Source: Sporosarcina luteola (lineage in GTDB: Bacteria > Bacillota > Bacilli > Bacillales_A > Planococcaceae). Taken from it: 64,000 nucleotides of DNA. Of this stretch, positions 25,160 through 33,744 are shown piece by piece. The translations under genes and the position numbers were made by a program. The stretch lies in contig NZ_JAMBOK010000001.1 in NCBI RefSeq assembly GCF_023715585.1, positions 682,001 through 746,000 on the forward strand, given 5' to 3'. The stretch's first letter is position 1; every line of letters begins with the position of its first letter. Under the pieces are notes generated by a model. The model saw only the letters and a list, made by a program, of their open reading frames with translations, did not search any database and had not been told where the DNA came from.

Positions 25160-26290
25160 TTATTGCAAAATGTCCATTTTTTTTTCACGTTTCCATAGGA
25201 ATATGACAATAAGAGCACTAAGAAGTATCATTAGGCCATATGACATTGGTGCAAGCCACTTCGGAGTCCAGATAAGAATCATATTGGGCAATAATGGATT
25301 TAGGCCGAATATAAGGAAGCCGACTACGAATGGAATTTGTATGCCGATTAATGACACCATATTCGGAACTCTGCTTGAAAAAACCATTGAGAGAGTTGCG
25401 AATATAAATCCGATCAAGTAAATCGCAGCGACACAAATCATGATGAATTGAAAGAATGTCGGATCAAACCATGATTCATTAGCAATAAATGTGTTCACGC
25501 GGACTTTGAAGAACATGGATGTACGATTCAATGAATACACACTGAAATAGACGGCCAACAATGATGTAATGATAATAAAGGTAGCAATATATCCTGCCAG
25601 TAGCTTCGTTTTGAAAAGATTCCGCCCCTTTTTCGAAGTGTATTGCAACAGCAGTAGCCCTCTTGAACGATCTTTTATAATTGTTGACGAAATTACCAAT
25701 ACAACGCTGAAAAGAATTGCAACTCCGACATTGGCAATGAACGATTTAAAGTTCTGTATAACTAGATCTGTGTATACTCCAAATTTCTCTTCTTCAATCA
25801 ATTGTTCAAAACGTTGCCTTTCTTTATCTGATAAAACGTCAGGAACTCTTTTCCTTCTATTATGAAACTCAATTAGGCCGTGACGCTCTTGCAGTTCCCA
25901 AAATAAGTCAATTTTATTCCCCAAAAAAACGTCATCACGAAGGGCTCGTGCCTCTTGGGAAGGATTCCACCAATCATATGCTGTGAATTTGTCATATGTA
26001 TCTATACCTTCTGCAACGAAATCTTCTCTAGACTGCAAATACCTATTTGTTTCTTCTACTTTTGCTTCGTACATCTTTTTGAAGTCAATAAACTCCTCCT
26101 CATCCATAGTGGCACCATATTTATCAACCATTTCTACTCCGACATTGTACGAGTAAAGCCCACTGCCATTCGGGAAACTATCGATATGAAACTCGATCAA
26201 TAAAAAATAGAGTATGCTATTGATGAATAACAGCAACAACATCATTTTCCACATGAAAATCTTCTTTACTTCATTCCATAACATTCTCAT
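25160..26290 (-). CDS. ABC-2 type transporter permease
   Basis: A 376-residue membrane protein with one N-terminal TM helix (MMLLLLFINSILYFLLI), a long extracytoplasmic region, and five or more C-terminal helices (VGVAILFSVVLVISSTII; LIGFIFATLSMVF; YGLMILLSALIVIFLW). This is the layout of ABC-2 permeases with a large external loop. The start is the ATG at 26290 with GAGGGGGG upstream, overlapping the end of the preceding permease gene by 13 bp? No: the preceding stop is at 26304, leaving a 13-bp gap. It is the last gene of the sigma-factor/ABC operon. Confidence 0.8.
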   Translation of the reverse strand: MRMLWNEVKKIFMWKMMLLLLFINSILYFLLIEFHIDSFPNGSGLYSYNVGVEMVDKYGATMDEEEFIDFKKMYEAKVEETNRYLQSREDFVAEGIDTYDKFTAYDWWNPSQEARALRDDVFLGNKIDLFWELQERHGLIEFHNRRKRVPDVLSDKERQRFEQLIEEEKFGVYTDLVIQNFKSFIANVGVAILFSVVLVISSTIIKDRSRGLLLLQYTSKKGRNLFKTKLLAGYIATFIIITSLLAVYFSVYSLNRTSMFFKVRVNTFIANESWFDPTFFQFIMICVAAIYLIGFIFATLSMVFSSRVPNMVSLIGIQIPFVVGFLIFGLNPLLPNMILIWTPKWLAPMSYGLMILLSALIVIFLWKREKKMDILQ

Positions 26291-26303
26291 TGTTGCACCC
26301 CCC

Positions 26304-27557
26304 TCAGTGAATATCAATTTTCAAAAACCGTTTATATGACATGAAACCTACTACAATCGTGATGATCGTCCAACAGCTCATTGTCATCCATTCGAAGTTT
26401 TCGAATAGGATTAATCCGCTGCTTCCCATGAACGAGTATCTGATTGCCAAGAGTAATGTCGGTAATGTATATGCAAAAACGAATAACAGGGTTGATGATG
26501 TTGGCATGAAGCTTGGCAACAGCCACAATAGAACAAATACGGCTGCGATAAGAAAGAAACTGATGTAACTGTTTTTCACTGCGATAGATATCGCAAATGT
26601 CAATCCGACAAATAGCAATAATACGATGAACACGAGTGCAATAACCCCTATTAAAAAGGTCCCTACAGAAAGATCCCACCAAGCGACATACGGGAAGTTG
26701 TATTCCCAGTTGAACGCGCTGCTAATTGAAGTTTTCCATACGTGAGAGTAATCAAAGACAGAGAAAAATGTACCAAGTGTAATCGCGAAAAGGAAAACGA
26801 TTATAGTTGTCGCTATAGCCAAAGATGCAAAAAGCTTGTCCTTCATCAGCTTTCTTCCGCGCTTTGTGGAGTACGCAACAAGATGTGTCTTGCTTTCAAA
26901 CTCATATGTCGTAATTAACGATGTCGTTAGGACAATTAATAGAAGAGATTCTATAATGATATGCAGGAAGACCGTCTTGAATAAAAAGCTATGCATGAAA
27001 TACGCTTTTCCCGCGAAAAACCATTCCTTATGCTCTCCGTTGTTTACCATTTCCTCGAATCGCTCCGAGAGTTTCTCGTATTCATGCAGAAGTGTTTCGG
27101 CAGCATTGCCACTTAAGAGATACTTCTCAATTTCCGCCTCACCCATCTTCTTTATATCCATTGCTTCATAGCTTTCATCAATTGACTTTGCCATGTTCAA
27201 ATACATTTCTTTAAGTTGTAGCCGGTGAATGAACAGCCATTGTTCATCGCTATATTTCTCTTGATCCTCAAAACGCAATCCATCGAGAAAATCATAGACA
27301 CTCGTAAACTCTGACGCTGTCATCCTATTTAATTTTGCCAAATCGATTTGAATGTCACTTTCGAATCGGTTCAATGAATTATCCGTAATGTCCCTGCCGT
27401 ATTGGTCGATAATTTCATTTAGCATTTTCAATTCTTCTTTGTGGTCGGATGAACTGATGATGACGAATACATTAAAGGCGGAAAAGACGATGAATAGGCC
27501 TATCAAGATAGGCGAAGTCAGTGCCTTCTTGCATTCATTGAGGATTATTAGCATCAT
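26304..27557 (-). CDS. ABC-2 type transporter permease
   Basis: A 417-residue membrane protein with the same plan as the next gene: TM helix 1 (SPILIGLFIVFSAFNVFVII), an external domain of about 150 residues, then five or six helices (IIIESLLLIVLTTSLITTY; IGVIALVFIVLLLFVGLTF; FFLIAAVFVLLWLLPSF). The ATG overlaps the ATPase stop by 4 bp. The two permeases probably form a heterodimer driven by the ATPase at 27554. Confidence 0.8.
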   Translation of the reverse strand: MMLIILNECKKALTSPILIGLFIVFSAFNVFVIISSSDHKEELKMLNEIIDQYGRDITDNSLNRFESDIQIDLAKLNRMTASEFTSVYDFLDGLRFEDQEKYSDEQWLFIHRLQLKEMYLNMAKSIDESYEAMDIKKMGEAEIEKYLLSGNAAETLLHEYEKLSERFEEMVNNGEHKEWFFAGKAYFMHSFLFKTVFLHIIIESLLLIVLTTSLITTYEFESKTHLVAYSTKRGRKLMKDKLFASLAIATTIIVFLFAITLGTFFSVFDYSHVWKTSISSAFNWEYNFPYVAWWDLSVGTFLIGVIALVFIVLLLFVGLTFAISIAVKNSYISFFLIAAVFVLLWLLPSFMPTSSTLLFVFAYTLPTLLLAIRYSFMGSSGLILFENFEWMTMSCWTIITIVVGFMSYKRFLKIDIH

Positions 27558-28429
27558 ACTTCCCCTTCGATTTCATCTCGGTATTCATAAAGGAATACAT
27601 CTTCAAGTTGCGGTGGAACGGAAATCCATTCCACTTCAGGGACCCCTTTATGGATAAACCGGACGATTATCTTGCCATACTCCTGCTTTTCGGAAAGAAG
27701 GACAAACTTTTTCCGGAATGCTTTTAAACTTTCAAAGTCAATCGTCGTTTCAAACACATTTCCATTGAGTGTTGCACAAATTTCTTCGACAGAATCCTTA
27801 TACAATAGCTGCTTGTTTTTAATCATTATGACTTCATTCGCAATCGACTCGATATCCGAAACGATATGGGTTGATATGATGACAAGTCTGTCGCGTGCAA
27901 GTTCAGTGAGCAAATGCCGGAACCGAGCCCTTTCTTTCGGGTCAAGACCTGCTGTCGGCTCGTCTAAAATGAGGATTTTCGGGTCATTCAGCAATGCTTG
28001 GGCAATGCCGACACGCTGGATCATCCCACCGGAGAATTTCTTCATTTTTTTATTCACAACATCACTTAATGCTACTTTATCCAATAACTCATTGATTTTA
28101 TGAAGCGCTTCTTTTTTCCCGATTCCTTTCAAGGCCGCTAAATACAACATATATTGCTTAGGCGAAAAGTTTTTGTAATAACCGAATTGCTGTGGCAAAA
28201 AGCCTAATAGTTCTCGGTACTGCTCGTCCATCTCGAGGATGTTTTTCCCGTTATACTGGATTTCCCCTTCGCTCGGCGTAATTAAGGTCGCCAACATTTT
28301 GATCAGCGTCGTCTTCCCTGCGCCATTCGGGGCAAGTAGTCCATATAGGCCCGTGTTGAATTCCAAATTGATCTGTTGTAAGGCGGTAAAATCGCCGTAG
28401 CGCTTGCTCGCATCTTTCACGACTAACAT
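27554..28429 (-). CDS. ABC transporter ATP-binding protein
   Basis: A 291-residue ATPase with Walker A APNGAGKTTLIKML, Q-loop LGFLPQQFGYYKN, signature FSGGMIQRVGIAQALL and Walker B KILILDEPTAGLDPKERARF, followed by the H-loop IISTHIVSDIE. It carries a C-terminal extension of about 80 residues. It belongs to the single-domain exporters used for antibiotic or peptide export (CcmA/NatA type). It lies next to two permeases and downstream of an ECF sigma gene. Confidence 0.92.
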   Translation of the reverse strand: MLVVKDASKRYGDFTALQQINLEFNTGLYGLLAPNGAGKTTLIKMLATLITPSEGEIQYNGKNILEMDEQYRELLGFLPQQFGYYKNFSPKQYMLYLAALKGIGKKEALHKINELLDKVALSDVVNKKMKKFSGGMIQRVGIAQALLNDPKILILDEPTAGLDPKERARFRHLLTELARDRLVIISTHIVSDIESIANEVIMIKNKQLLYKDSVEEICATLNGNVFETTIDFESLKAFRKKFVLLSEKQEYGKIIVRFIHKGVPEVEWISVPPQLEDVFLYEYRDEIEGEV

Positions 28430-28430
28430 A

Positions 28431-29183
28431 TTAAAATACCCCTTCCGTCTGCTTGAAAATGATCAGCTTTTTCAAGTAGTTCATATAAATGACCAGACAA
28501 CCAAGTAGAACAATTGCATAGATGAAAACTGGCATATGGAGGAGCATGCCGTTGTAAAACTCGTTATTGACTGATCTTACAATGGTGTTTCCCATGAGCC
28601 ATACAGTTATTGTCACTATGACTATCCCTTTTGTCCTCCGGTTCATGAGGGCGATTGAAAGAATAATTGAAAACAGGAATAGAGATGTACCAGAGATTAT
28701 AAATGCACGAATAAATTCGATTTCCTCGTATTTCATGGCAATAAATACAATCGTAATCGTGTTCAGTATCATCGTAGAAACACTGAACATAAGCATACGG
28801 AAGGCAATGACTTGATAGAAATTGTATTTACAAGTCATTTCCACGTCATAGGTGGAATTTTGTGTTTTATTCATGTACGTGTAGAACGAAAAGGCAAGAA
28901 ACAGAATCGGTGACAAAAGGAAAATATAAGCATACAGATTTTGCACGTCGCCATGAATTGGCATGATGAGAAATAAGCTGTATAATCCGATTGCAATCGT
29001 TAATATGAAGCTTAGCTCCATTCGATCCGAAAACAGATGCCGCCATCCGACTTGTTGAACCATTAATCGCAAATAGGATGACAAGGATTCTCTCTTCACT
29101 AAGCCTTGTGACACAATTTGACAAATCCGCCTGTCAATGGTACTGTCATCCGGCATCGGGATAGTTAATTTATCTTTCTTCAA
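28431..29183 (-). CDS. Six-TM membrane protein between sigma factor and ABC genes, possible anti-sigma
   Basis: A 250-residue protein with a cytoplasmic N-terminus of about 55 residues (IDRRICQIVSQGLVKRES) followed by about six TM helices. The start is TTG with GGAGG upstream, inside the last codons of the sigma gene (14-bp overlap). A membrane protein coupled to and following an ECF sigma gene is the usual position of an anti-sigma factor, but the N-terminal segment shows no zinc-binding HxxxCxxC motif. It could equally be a transporter subunit. Confidence 0.6.
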   Translation of the reverse strand: MKKDKLTIPMPDDSTIDRRICQIVSQGLVKRESLSSYLRLMVQQVGWRHLFSDRMELSFILTIAIGLYSLFLIMPIHGDVQNLYAYIFLLSPILFLAFSFYTYMNKTQNSTYDVEMTCKYNFYQVIAFRMLMFSVSTMILNTITIVFIAMKYEEIEFIRAFIISGTSLFLFSIILSIALMNRRTKGIVIVTITVWLMGNTIVRSVNNEFYNGMLLHMPVFIYAIVLLGCLVIYMNYLKKLIIFKQTEGVF

Positions 29184-29736
29184 TGTTCACCACCTCCATT
29201 TCTTTGCGGATCCACTTAACTGCTGCGTAGTATCTCGTTTTGACTGTTGATAAAGGGATTGCTTCAATGGATGCAATCTCCTTCAACGTATATTCGCCGA
29301 ATAGCTTCAAACGGATGATTTGCTGTGAATGTGCATCTAGCCGATTCACCAATGAATTGACTAGGTCGAATTGCTCCTTGTATTCTAGTTCAATTTCCAA
29401 ATTGTATTCATCTTCGAATTCCTGATGGATATCTTCGATTGTCTGCGTAAATTGAGAATATCGATAATGCTTAGAACGAAAATAATCGACAATGCGGTTA
29501 GAGGCAAGTCTGTAAAGCCAAGTCCGAAACGATGCTTTTTTTCGGTCGTAGGCATGTATTGACTGCAATACGCCAATGAATAGCTCTTGAGTTAAATCCA
29601 AAGACAAATCCCTATCAAGCGTTTGCTTGTAATGAAAAGTAAACATTTCCTTATAATATTTCGATACGAGTTCATTCGCTGCGGATTCACTGGCATCTCT
29701 TTTTATCTGTCTGATCCAGCGTAAATCGTTCTCCAT
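29170..29736 (-). CDS. ECF-type RNA polymerase sigma factor
   Basis: A 188-residue protein with region 2 (YYKEMFTFHYKQTLDRDLSL, then LTQELFIGVLQSIHAYDRKK and FRTWLYRLASNRIVDYFR) and region 4 (QIIRLKLFGEYTLKEIASIE, then IPLSTVKTRYYAAVKWIRKE). It is the first gene of an operon with a membrane protein and an ABC exporter, probably induced by envelope stress or an antimicrobial. Promoter elements upstream are not obvious to me. Confidence 0.9.
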   Translation of the reverse strand: MENDLRWIRQIKRDASESAANELVSKYYKEMFTFHYKQTLDRDLSLDLTQELFIGVLQSIHAYDRKKASFRTWLYRLASNRIVDYFRSKHYRYSQFTQTIEDIHQEFEDEYNLEIELEYKEQFDLVNSLVNRLDAHSQQIIRLKLFGEYTLKEIASIEAIPLSTVKTRYYAAVKWIRKEMEVVNIEER

Positions 29737-29989
29737 TTATACATCACATGCTTTCCATATCATTACCCTATAAGTATATTCGTATTTTTCACAGAAAAAG
29801 TTTTAAAATACGACCTAATTTTTATCATTAATTATTTAAGGCCGATCCTTCTTCTGATATTAGTCCTTAATTACATTCATGTACATGGCTTCAGTGTTTG
29901 TTATAAAGCAATGCATGAAATAACATATAATTATGTAGTACCACCCGATCCTTTAAGTAATAATAACCAACTCTACCCGTTTTCCTATA

Positions 29990-30055
29990 TTCCTTCAGTG
30001 CCGCCCTCTTTGATTTTTAGGCATAAAAAAAGCACCCCGTAACGAGATGCTTCTA
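29990..30055. repeat. R4 repeat (hairpin plus conserved flank)
   Basis: The sequence CTTTGATTTTTAGGCATA, then AAAAAAGCACCCC, GTAACGAGATGCTTC resembles stretches at about 39040-39085 and 42005-42083. It probably ends minus-strand transcripts. The rest of the gap 29737-30161 has a second weaker hairpin at about 30120-30150 (AAAGCATCCCGAAGG) and nothing else I can identify. Confidence 0.45.
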
Positions 30056-30161
30056 TATAAAACTAATCTCATCCTAAATCTTCATAATGCTATTCGCCAA
30101 GTAAGGTGAAAATCCTTTAAATTTCTGCATAGAAAAAGCATCCCGAAGGATTTAATTTATT

Positions 30162-30500
30162 TTATTCAACTTTAAATCCCGCTTTTCTAAACATGTCAAC
30201 AGCATACGAATCTGCAGCTTCTTGTAGTATTTCCTGCCAGCTACTAAACTCAGTTTGTGCCTTCACATACTCATCCATTTCTGGAGTGCTCATAGCTTCG
30301 ACAGTCTCCACTTCTTTTCCTGCCATGGGACTTTCATTAAGAAACTCTTCGATGCTTTTGGCGTTAGTGTTCTTCTGCATAAAGTCATCGGTGAATAGCT
30401 CTCCTAAACTAATTTCACCACTTACCGCATCTCTGGCTTGTTTTTCCACTTTCTTCAATTGATTTTGCAATTCCTTCATACCATCAAATTTAAATCCCAA
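30162..30500 (-). CDS. Hypothetical acidic/helical protein, phage- or island-type
   Basis: A 112-residue protein with a TTG start and GGGGGTGAGGGA upstream. It begins MGFKFDGMKELQNQLKKVEK and ends in SSWQEILQEAADSYAVDMF. Proteins of this kind are common hypotheticals in Bacillales and their phages. There is no signal peptide or known motif. Confidence 0.6.
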   Translation of the reverse strand: MGFKFDGMKELQNQLKKVEKQARDAVSGEISLGELFTDDFMQKNTNAKSIEEFLNESPMAGKEVETVEAMSTPEMDEYVKAQTEFSSWQEILQEAADSYAVDMFRKAGFKVE

Positions 30501-30579
30501 TCCCTCACCCCCTTTATGACAACATTCTCCATGAAGGGAGCTATTTCCTCTTTATGTATAACGCCTGAAGAATGTTTGT

Positions 30580-30642
30580 CTACCTCGCCATTGCGCGAAC
30601 GAGAGAGCCTTTTTTATTCAACTGATCTTTCAATGTCCTCAT
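30580..30642 (-). CDS. 20-residue peptide or remnant of a gene start
   Basis: An ATG at 30642 with AAGGGAGTGAGG upstream opens MRTLKDQLNKKGSLVRAMAR and stops. The ribosome site is good but the peptide is very short and basic; it may be the surviving start of a lost gene. Confidence 0.3.
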   Translation of the reverse strand: MRTLKDQLNKKGSLVRAMAR

Positions 30643-30751
30643 TTCCTCACTCCCTTTTGTGAAATAAAAAGTAGAGGATAACCCGTTAGTTGAAGAAGAA
30701 AAAAAAGACGCATATTAAACAATCGCGCCCGTTTATGGAACTCCAAAAGTC

Positions 30752-30961
30752 TTATTTATTCGTTTTATCTTGCTCTAACAGTTCAATTATTCTATCTAGT
30801 TTTTGTTCCATTTTTAAATTGTTTTCGGCTTTTTTTCTTTGAGTAACCGACAATCTTCTGATGAAAACCGTAAATGAAACAAAAAATAGGATTATTAGCA
30901 GAATAAAAATCGTCGTAGATACGATATCACCAATGTTAACTGAGCTATTTATTAATTCCAA
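30752..30961 (-). CDS. DUF4083-like small membrane protein
   Basis: The TTG at 30961, with GAGAGG about 9 nt upstream, gives 69 residues: NVGDIVSTTIFILLIILFF as the TM helix, then a basic linker and a C-terminal helix MEQKLDRIIELLEQDK. This is the DUF4083 pattern. The longer open frame adds 39 residues that cross an R1-like unit and has no ribosome site. R1-related sequence (GTTAGTTGAAGAAG at about 30682, CAATCGCGCCCG at 30721 and 31038) flanks it on both sides. Confidence 0.6.
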   Translation of the reverse strand: MELINSSVNIGDIVSTTIFILLIILFFVSFTVFIRRLSVTQRKKAENNLKMEQKLDRIIELLEQDKTNK

Positions 30962-31111
30962 AATAATCTTCCTCTCCACTTTTAAACTTCTGTTAAATGG
31001 CTCCGATTGTAGAACGTACGCCGATCGATTTACGCAATCGCGCCCGATTGTTGAAATAATTATTATTAAAAAGAGCAAACCATCTTACTGGTTTGCTCTC
31101 TTATTTATCAT

Positions 31112-31687
31112 TTAAACCAATGCATCTTCCCAATCTTTTCTTAGCAAACCCATAACAAGAATATCATGGTACTTGCCAAATCTAAAAAGCTCTTCTCTTA
31201 AAGTGCCTTCCAATTGAAATCCACATTTTTCATAAGAGCCAATAGCTCGTTGGTTATAACCAAATACTTGAAGCTTCACTTTATTTACATTCATATAATT
31301 AAAAATAAAGTCGAGCAAAACTTTCATTGCATCTGTTCCATAACCTTTTCCTTGAAAGTCAGGACCGATAGAGATTCCAACATGACAGGTACCATTCTTC
31401 CAGTTAACTAAGTAAACAGCGATAGTTCCGATGAATACTACTTCATCTTTAAGTTCAATAGCAAACATGTAGTCATCTTTCTCAGAACTAATCTCACCAA
31501 GAAACTTCTCGTGATCTGCATCAGTTGGTGGGAATGGAATACCGTCGTTCATTAGTAAACGACTTTCCATCACGTCCTCAACGTTAGAAAAACTTTCATA
31601 ATCATCTTTAGTAATTTTGCGTAGAGTTACTTTATTACCCGTTAAAAAACCTTTTATATATTTCTTAATCAACTTAGATTCCCCCAT
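31112..31687 (-). CDS. GNAT acetyltransferase, RimJ/RimL type
   Basis: A 191-residue protein with GNKVTLRKITKDDYESFS at the start of the fold, then the acetyl-CoA loop ISIGPDFQGKGYGTDAMKVL and YNQRAIGSYEKCGFQLEGTL, all typical of RimJ/RimL-like N-acetyltransferases. The ATG has no proper ribosome site; a hairpin at 31693-31732 ends six bases before it, so translation may be controlled or a later start used. The substrate is unknown. Confidence 0.82.
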   Translation of the reverse strand: MGESKLIKKYIKGFLTGNKVTLRKITKDDYESFSNVEDVMESRLLMNDGIPFPPTDADHEKFLGEISSEKDDYMFAIELKDEVVFIGTIAVYLVNWKNGTCHVGISIGPDFQGKGYGTDAMKVLLDFIFNYMNVNKVKLQVFGYNQRAIGSYEKCGFQLEGTLREELFRFGKYHDILVMGLLRKDWEDALV

Positions 31688-31692
31688 TTTTT

Positions 31693-31732
31693 CAGGGGTC
31701 GCAGTAAAGGGGTTATTTTTACTGTACCCCTG
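31693..31732 (-). promoter_or_regulatory. Hairpin abutting the GNAT start codon
   Basis: CAGGGGT and AGTAAA pair with TTTACT and ACCCCTG in a 40-nt stem-loop. On the minus-strand transcript it ends just before AAAAAATG and would occlude the initiation region. Terminator or translational control are both possible. Confidence 0.4.
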
Positions 31733-31857
31733 TAACGTTTAGTTCTTTTGTAAAAACGTCTACTGCATTGCTCGATAACATAGGCCAACCTCCCTTTTTT
31801 TATGATAATTCAAATATAGGCTATATTAGTGCGGTGAGTCAATACCTATCAATTTCT

Positions 31858-31935
31858 TTCTTCAACAATCTGGCCCGATTGTTGAACACAAGTTAGACAA
31901 CGCTCTTCAACTAACCTGCGCCGTTAGTTTAAGTG
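31858..31935. repeat. R1-type repeat, two half-units
   Basis: TTCTTCAACAATCTGGCCC, GATTGTTGAA is a variant palindrome; CTTCAACTAACCTGCGCC, GTTAGTTTAAG is the standard one. The rest of the gap 31733-32072 is AT-rich with no gene I can support. Confidence 0.55.
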
Positions 31936-32072
31936 AAAACTTTCACAACATTAAATTTATTTTACCATGTGTCTACAATTCTTAATAGATAAGTAATATG
32001 ATATCTCCAATTTTTATGTAGCGAAGTGCTAATTACTGTGTTAATTCCATTGAGTTTTGAAGTAGTAAAAAT

Positions 32073-32105
32073 GGAGACACTAATTCAAATGTGAATTGTG
32101 TCTCC
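32073..32105 (-). terminator. Terminator of the vWA/MoxR cluster
   Basis: GGAGACAC and AATTC pair with GAATT and GTGTCTCC; the minus-strand copy is followed by ATTTTT. It lies about 85 bp past the end of the vWA gene. Confidence 0.75.
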
Positions 32106-32189
32106 GAATAGATTGTTATTTAATGTTTACTCCCCACCAAAAGTACCCATAACCAATAATGATCAGCTTTCACTTTGTCAAGGTTACAC

Positions 32190-33640
32190 TCATATAGTAA
32201 AGGCTTTGAAGCTACCTTCGTCATTCAAAGCAGTAATCAGTATAACTTCATCAGAAAAATGCTGAACTGTCTCTGCATCGGTCCCCAACACAAGTGAAAG
32301 CACATTAAAATCCATGTTCTCCTTCTTCCTTATAAATGATTTGATAAACGACTCTTTTAAGCTGTCCTCTCCGTCTGTTATAAAAATGAGGTCAGATCTC
32401 TTGAATTTGCTGTCCTCGATAATCGAAACTGCTTTAGTTAACGGTAGGTTGAAATCTGTTCCTCCACTTAAAAATGTTTGTGCAAATTCAATCAAGTCTT
32501 CAGTTTTTTTTTTCCTTTCTCATATACTTTTACAACAGTGCGAGTTGAAAACAAGACCAAGCAAAAATCCCTCTTCTGCTTTTTAGCAATGGATAATAGA
32601 GCAAGCGCAAATCCTTTAGATTGTGAATCAAGTTTTCGCATGCTTCCCGATTGGTCAAGACAAAGAACGATAGGCCCTTTGCCAAGTGTGTCTCTTACAC
32701 TCTGTTCATACATCATTGTTTGTTTCTCAGCAAACCGACGCAAGAAGTCAATTTTGGTTACAGAGTGTTTATACAAGCCCAGTTCAATCGGCAATAACCT
32801 TTCAATGACATCTCCTGCTACCACACCTTTACTCTCGATGCCTTCAATGTGTTTCGACTTTTGTTTTTTAATTGCTATCTGTTTAAAACGTCCAGCCCAT
32901 TCAGCAATTTCCAACATTCTTTTATCAGCAGCAATTTTTTCAGCCAACGATATCTGGTTACGAAGGGGTACCTTCTTCAATTCAGCTTCAGCGCTCCCTG
33001 AACCAATGCCACCCATCAAAGACTTCAGGTTGGCTTTAACTTGTCTCGTTTCTTGTGCAGCTTGAGCCATTTGCTCAGAAAAGCTATGGCTATTATTTTG
33101 GAGGGTCTGCTGTATCTGACTGTCTAATCCAGCCATAGCTTGCGATAGATCGGCTTGCAGCTGCTCATTTCCATTTCCGTGCCCTACCTGCTGTTCCTGT
33201 TTTTCAAGTTGTCTTTGCATCGCTTGAATTTCCTGCATCTTTTTTCTAAGTTCACTATCCTGCATCTTTTGGTCAGCCAACCATTGATTCGTTTTCTCCC
33301 CAAATTTCACGGTGCCAATGGCTGACGATAAATCATCCAACCGGGTGAAACTACGATAAATTTCGAATGACTCATCCGTCATGATTCTCCCCATCAATGA
33401 TTTATTGACCCTCAAATCGGCAGCAACCTCCTCTTCCGTGATTTCCGGTTTCATCTTATATAAGGAGGCCCATATGTCAGCCAATAAAGGCTCGAAGGTT
33501 GGCAACTCGCCTTCATCCCTTACCTTCTGGATTCCTTGGGACATGCTATAAATCTCATTGAAACGTCTTTTGTCGAAAGCGTCAGTATTTAATACCGAGC
33601 GGTTTTCTATACTTGTTGTCATTCTCGTCACATTGAACAC
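32190..33640 (-). pseudogene. vWA (MIDAS) protein interrupted at an A10 run
   Basis: The first frame (33640-32492) has a helical, Gln-rich region and then a vWA domain with the first MIDAS motif LCLDQSGSMRKLDS. It breaks just after YEKGKKK at ten A's (T's at 32504-32513 on the plus strand). The second frame gives LIEFAQTFLSGGTDFNLPL and LIFITDGEDSLKESF, the Thr and Asp MIDAS motifs. One added or lost A joins them into about 480 residues. The split separates the metal site, so a functional protein needs slippage or reversion. Start codon uncertain (GTG 33640, GTG 33631 or ATG 33622). Partner of the MoxR ATPase. Confidence 0.75.
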
Positions 33641-33659
33641 TTCCCTTCAGATATTTAAA

Positions 33660-33721
33660 AGATGCCGAAGGGTTACCCTCGACATCTAATTTACTTCCTT
33701 CAGCTCTTAAATACGGCATCT
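33660..33721 (-). promoter_or_regulatory. Terminator/antiterminator-like leader before the vWA gene
   Basis: On the transcript, AGATGTCGAGGGT pairs with ACCCTTCGGCATCT followed by TTTT: an intrinsic terminator 20 nt before the vWA start. An upstream AGATGCCG (33714-33721) can instead pair with the CGGCATCT (33660-33667) of the same hairpin, giving a mutually exclusive structure. This is the form of an attenuator. Confidence 0.55.
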
Positions 33722-33744
33722 TATCTCTTCTATTAATAAGAGGC

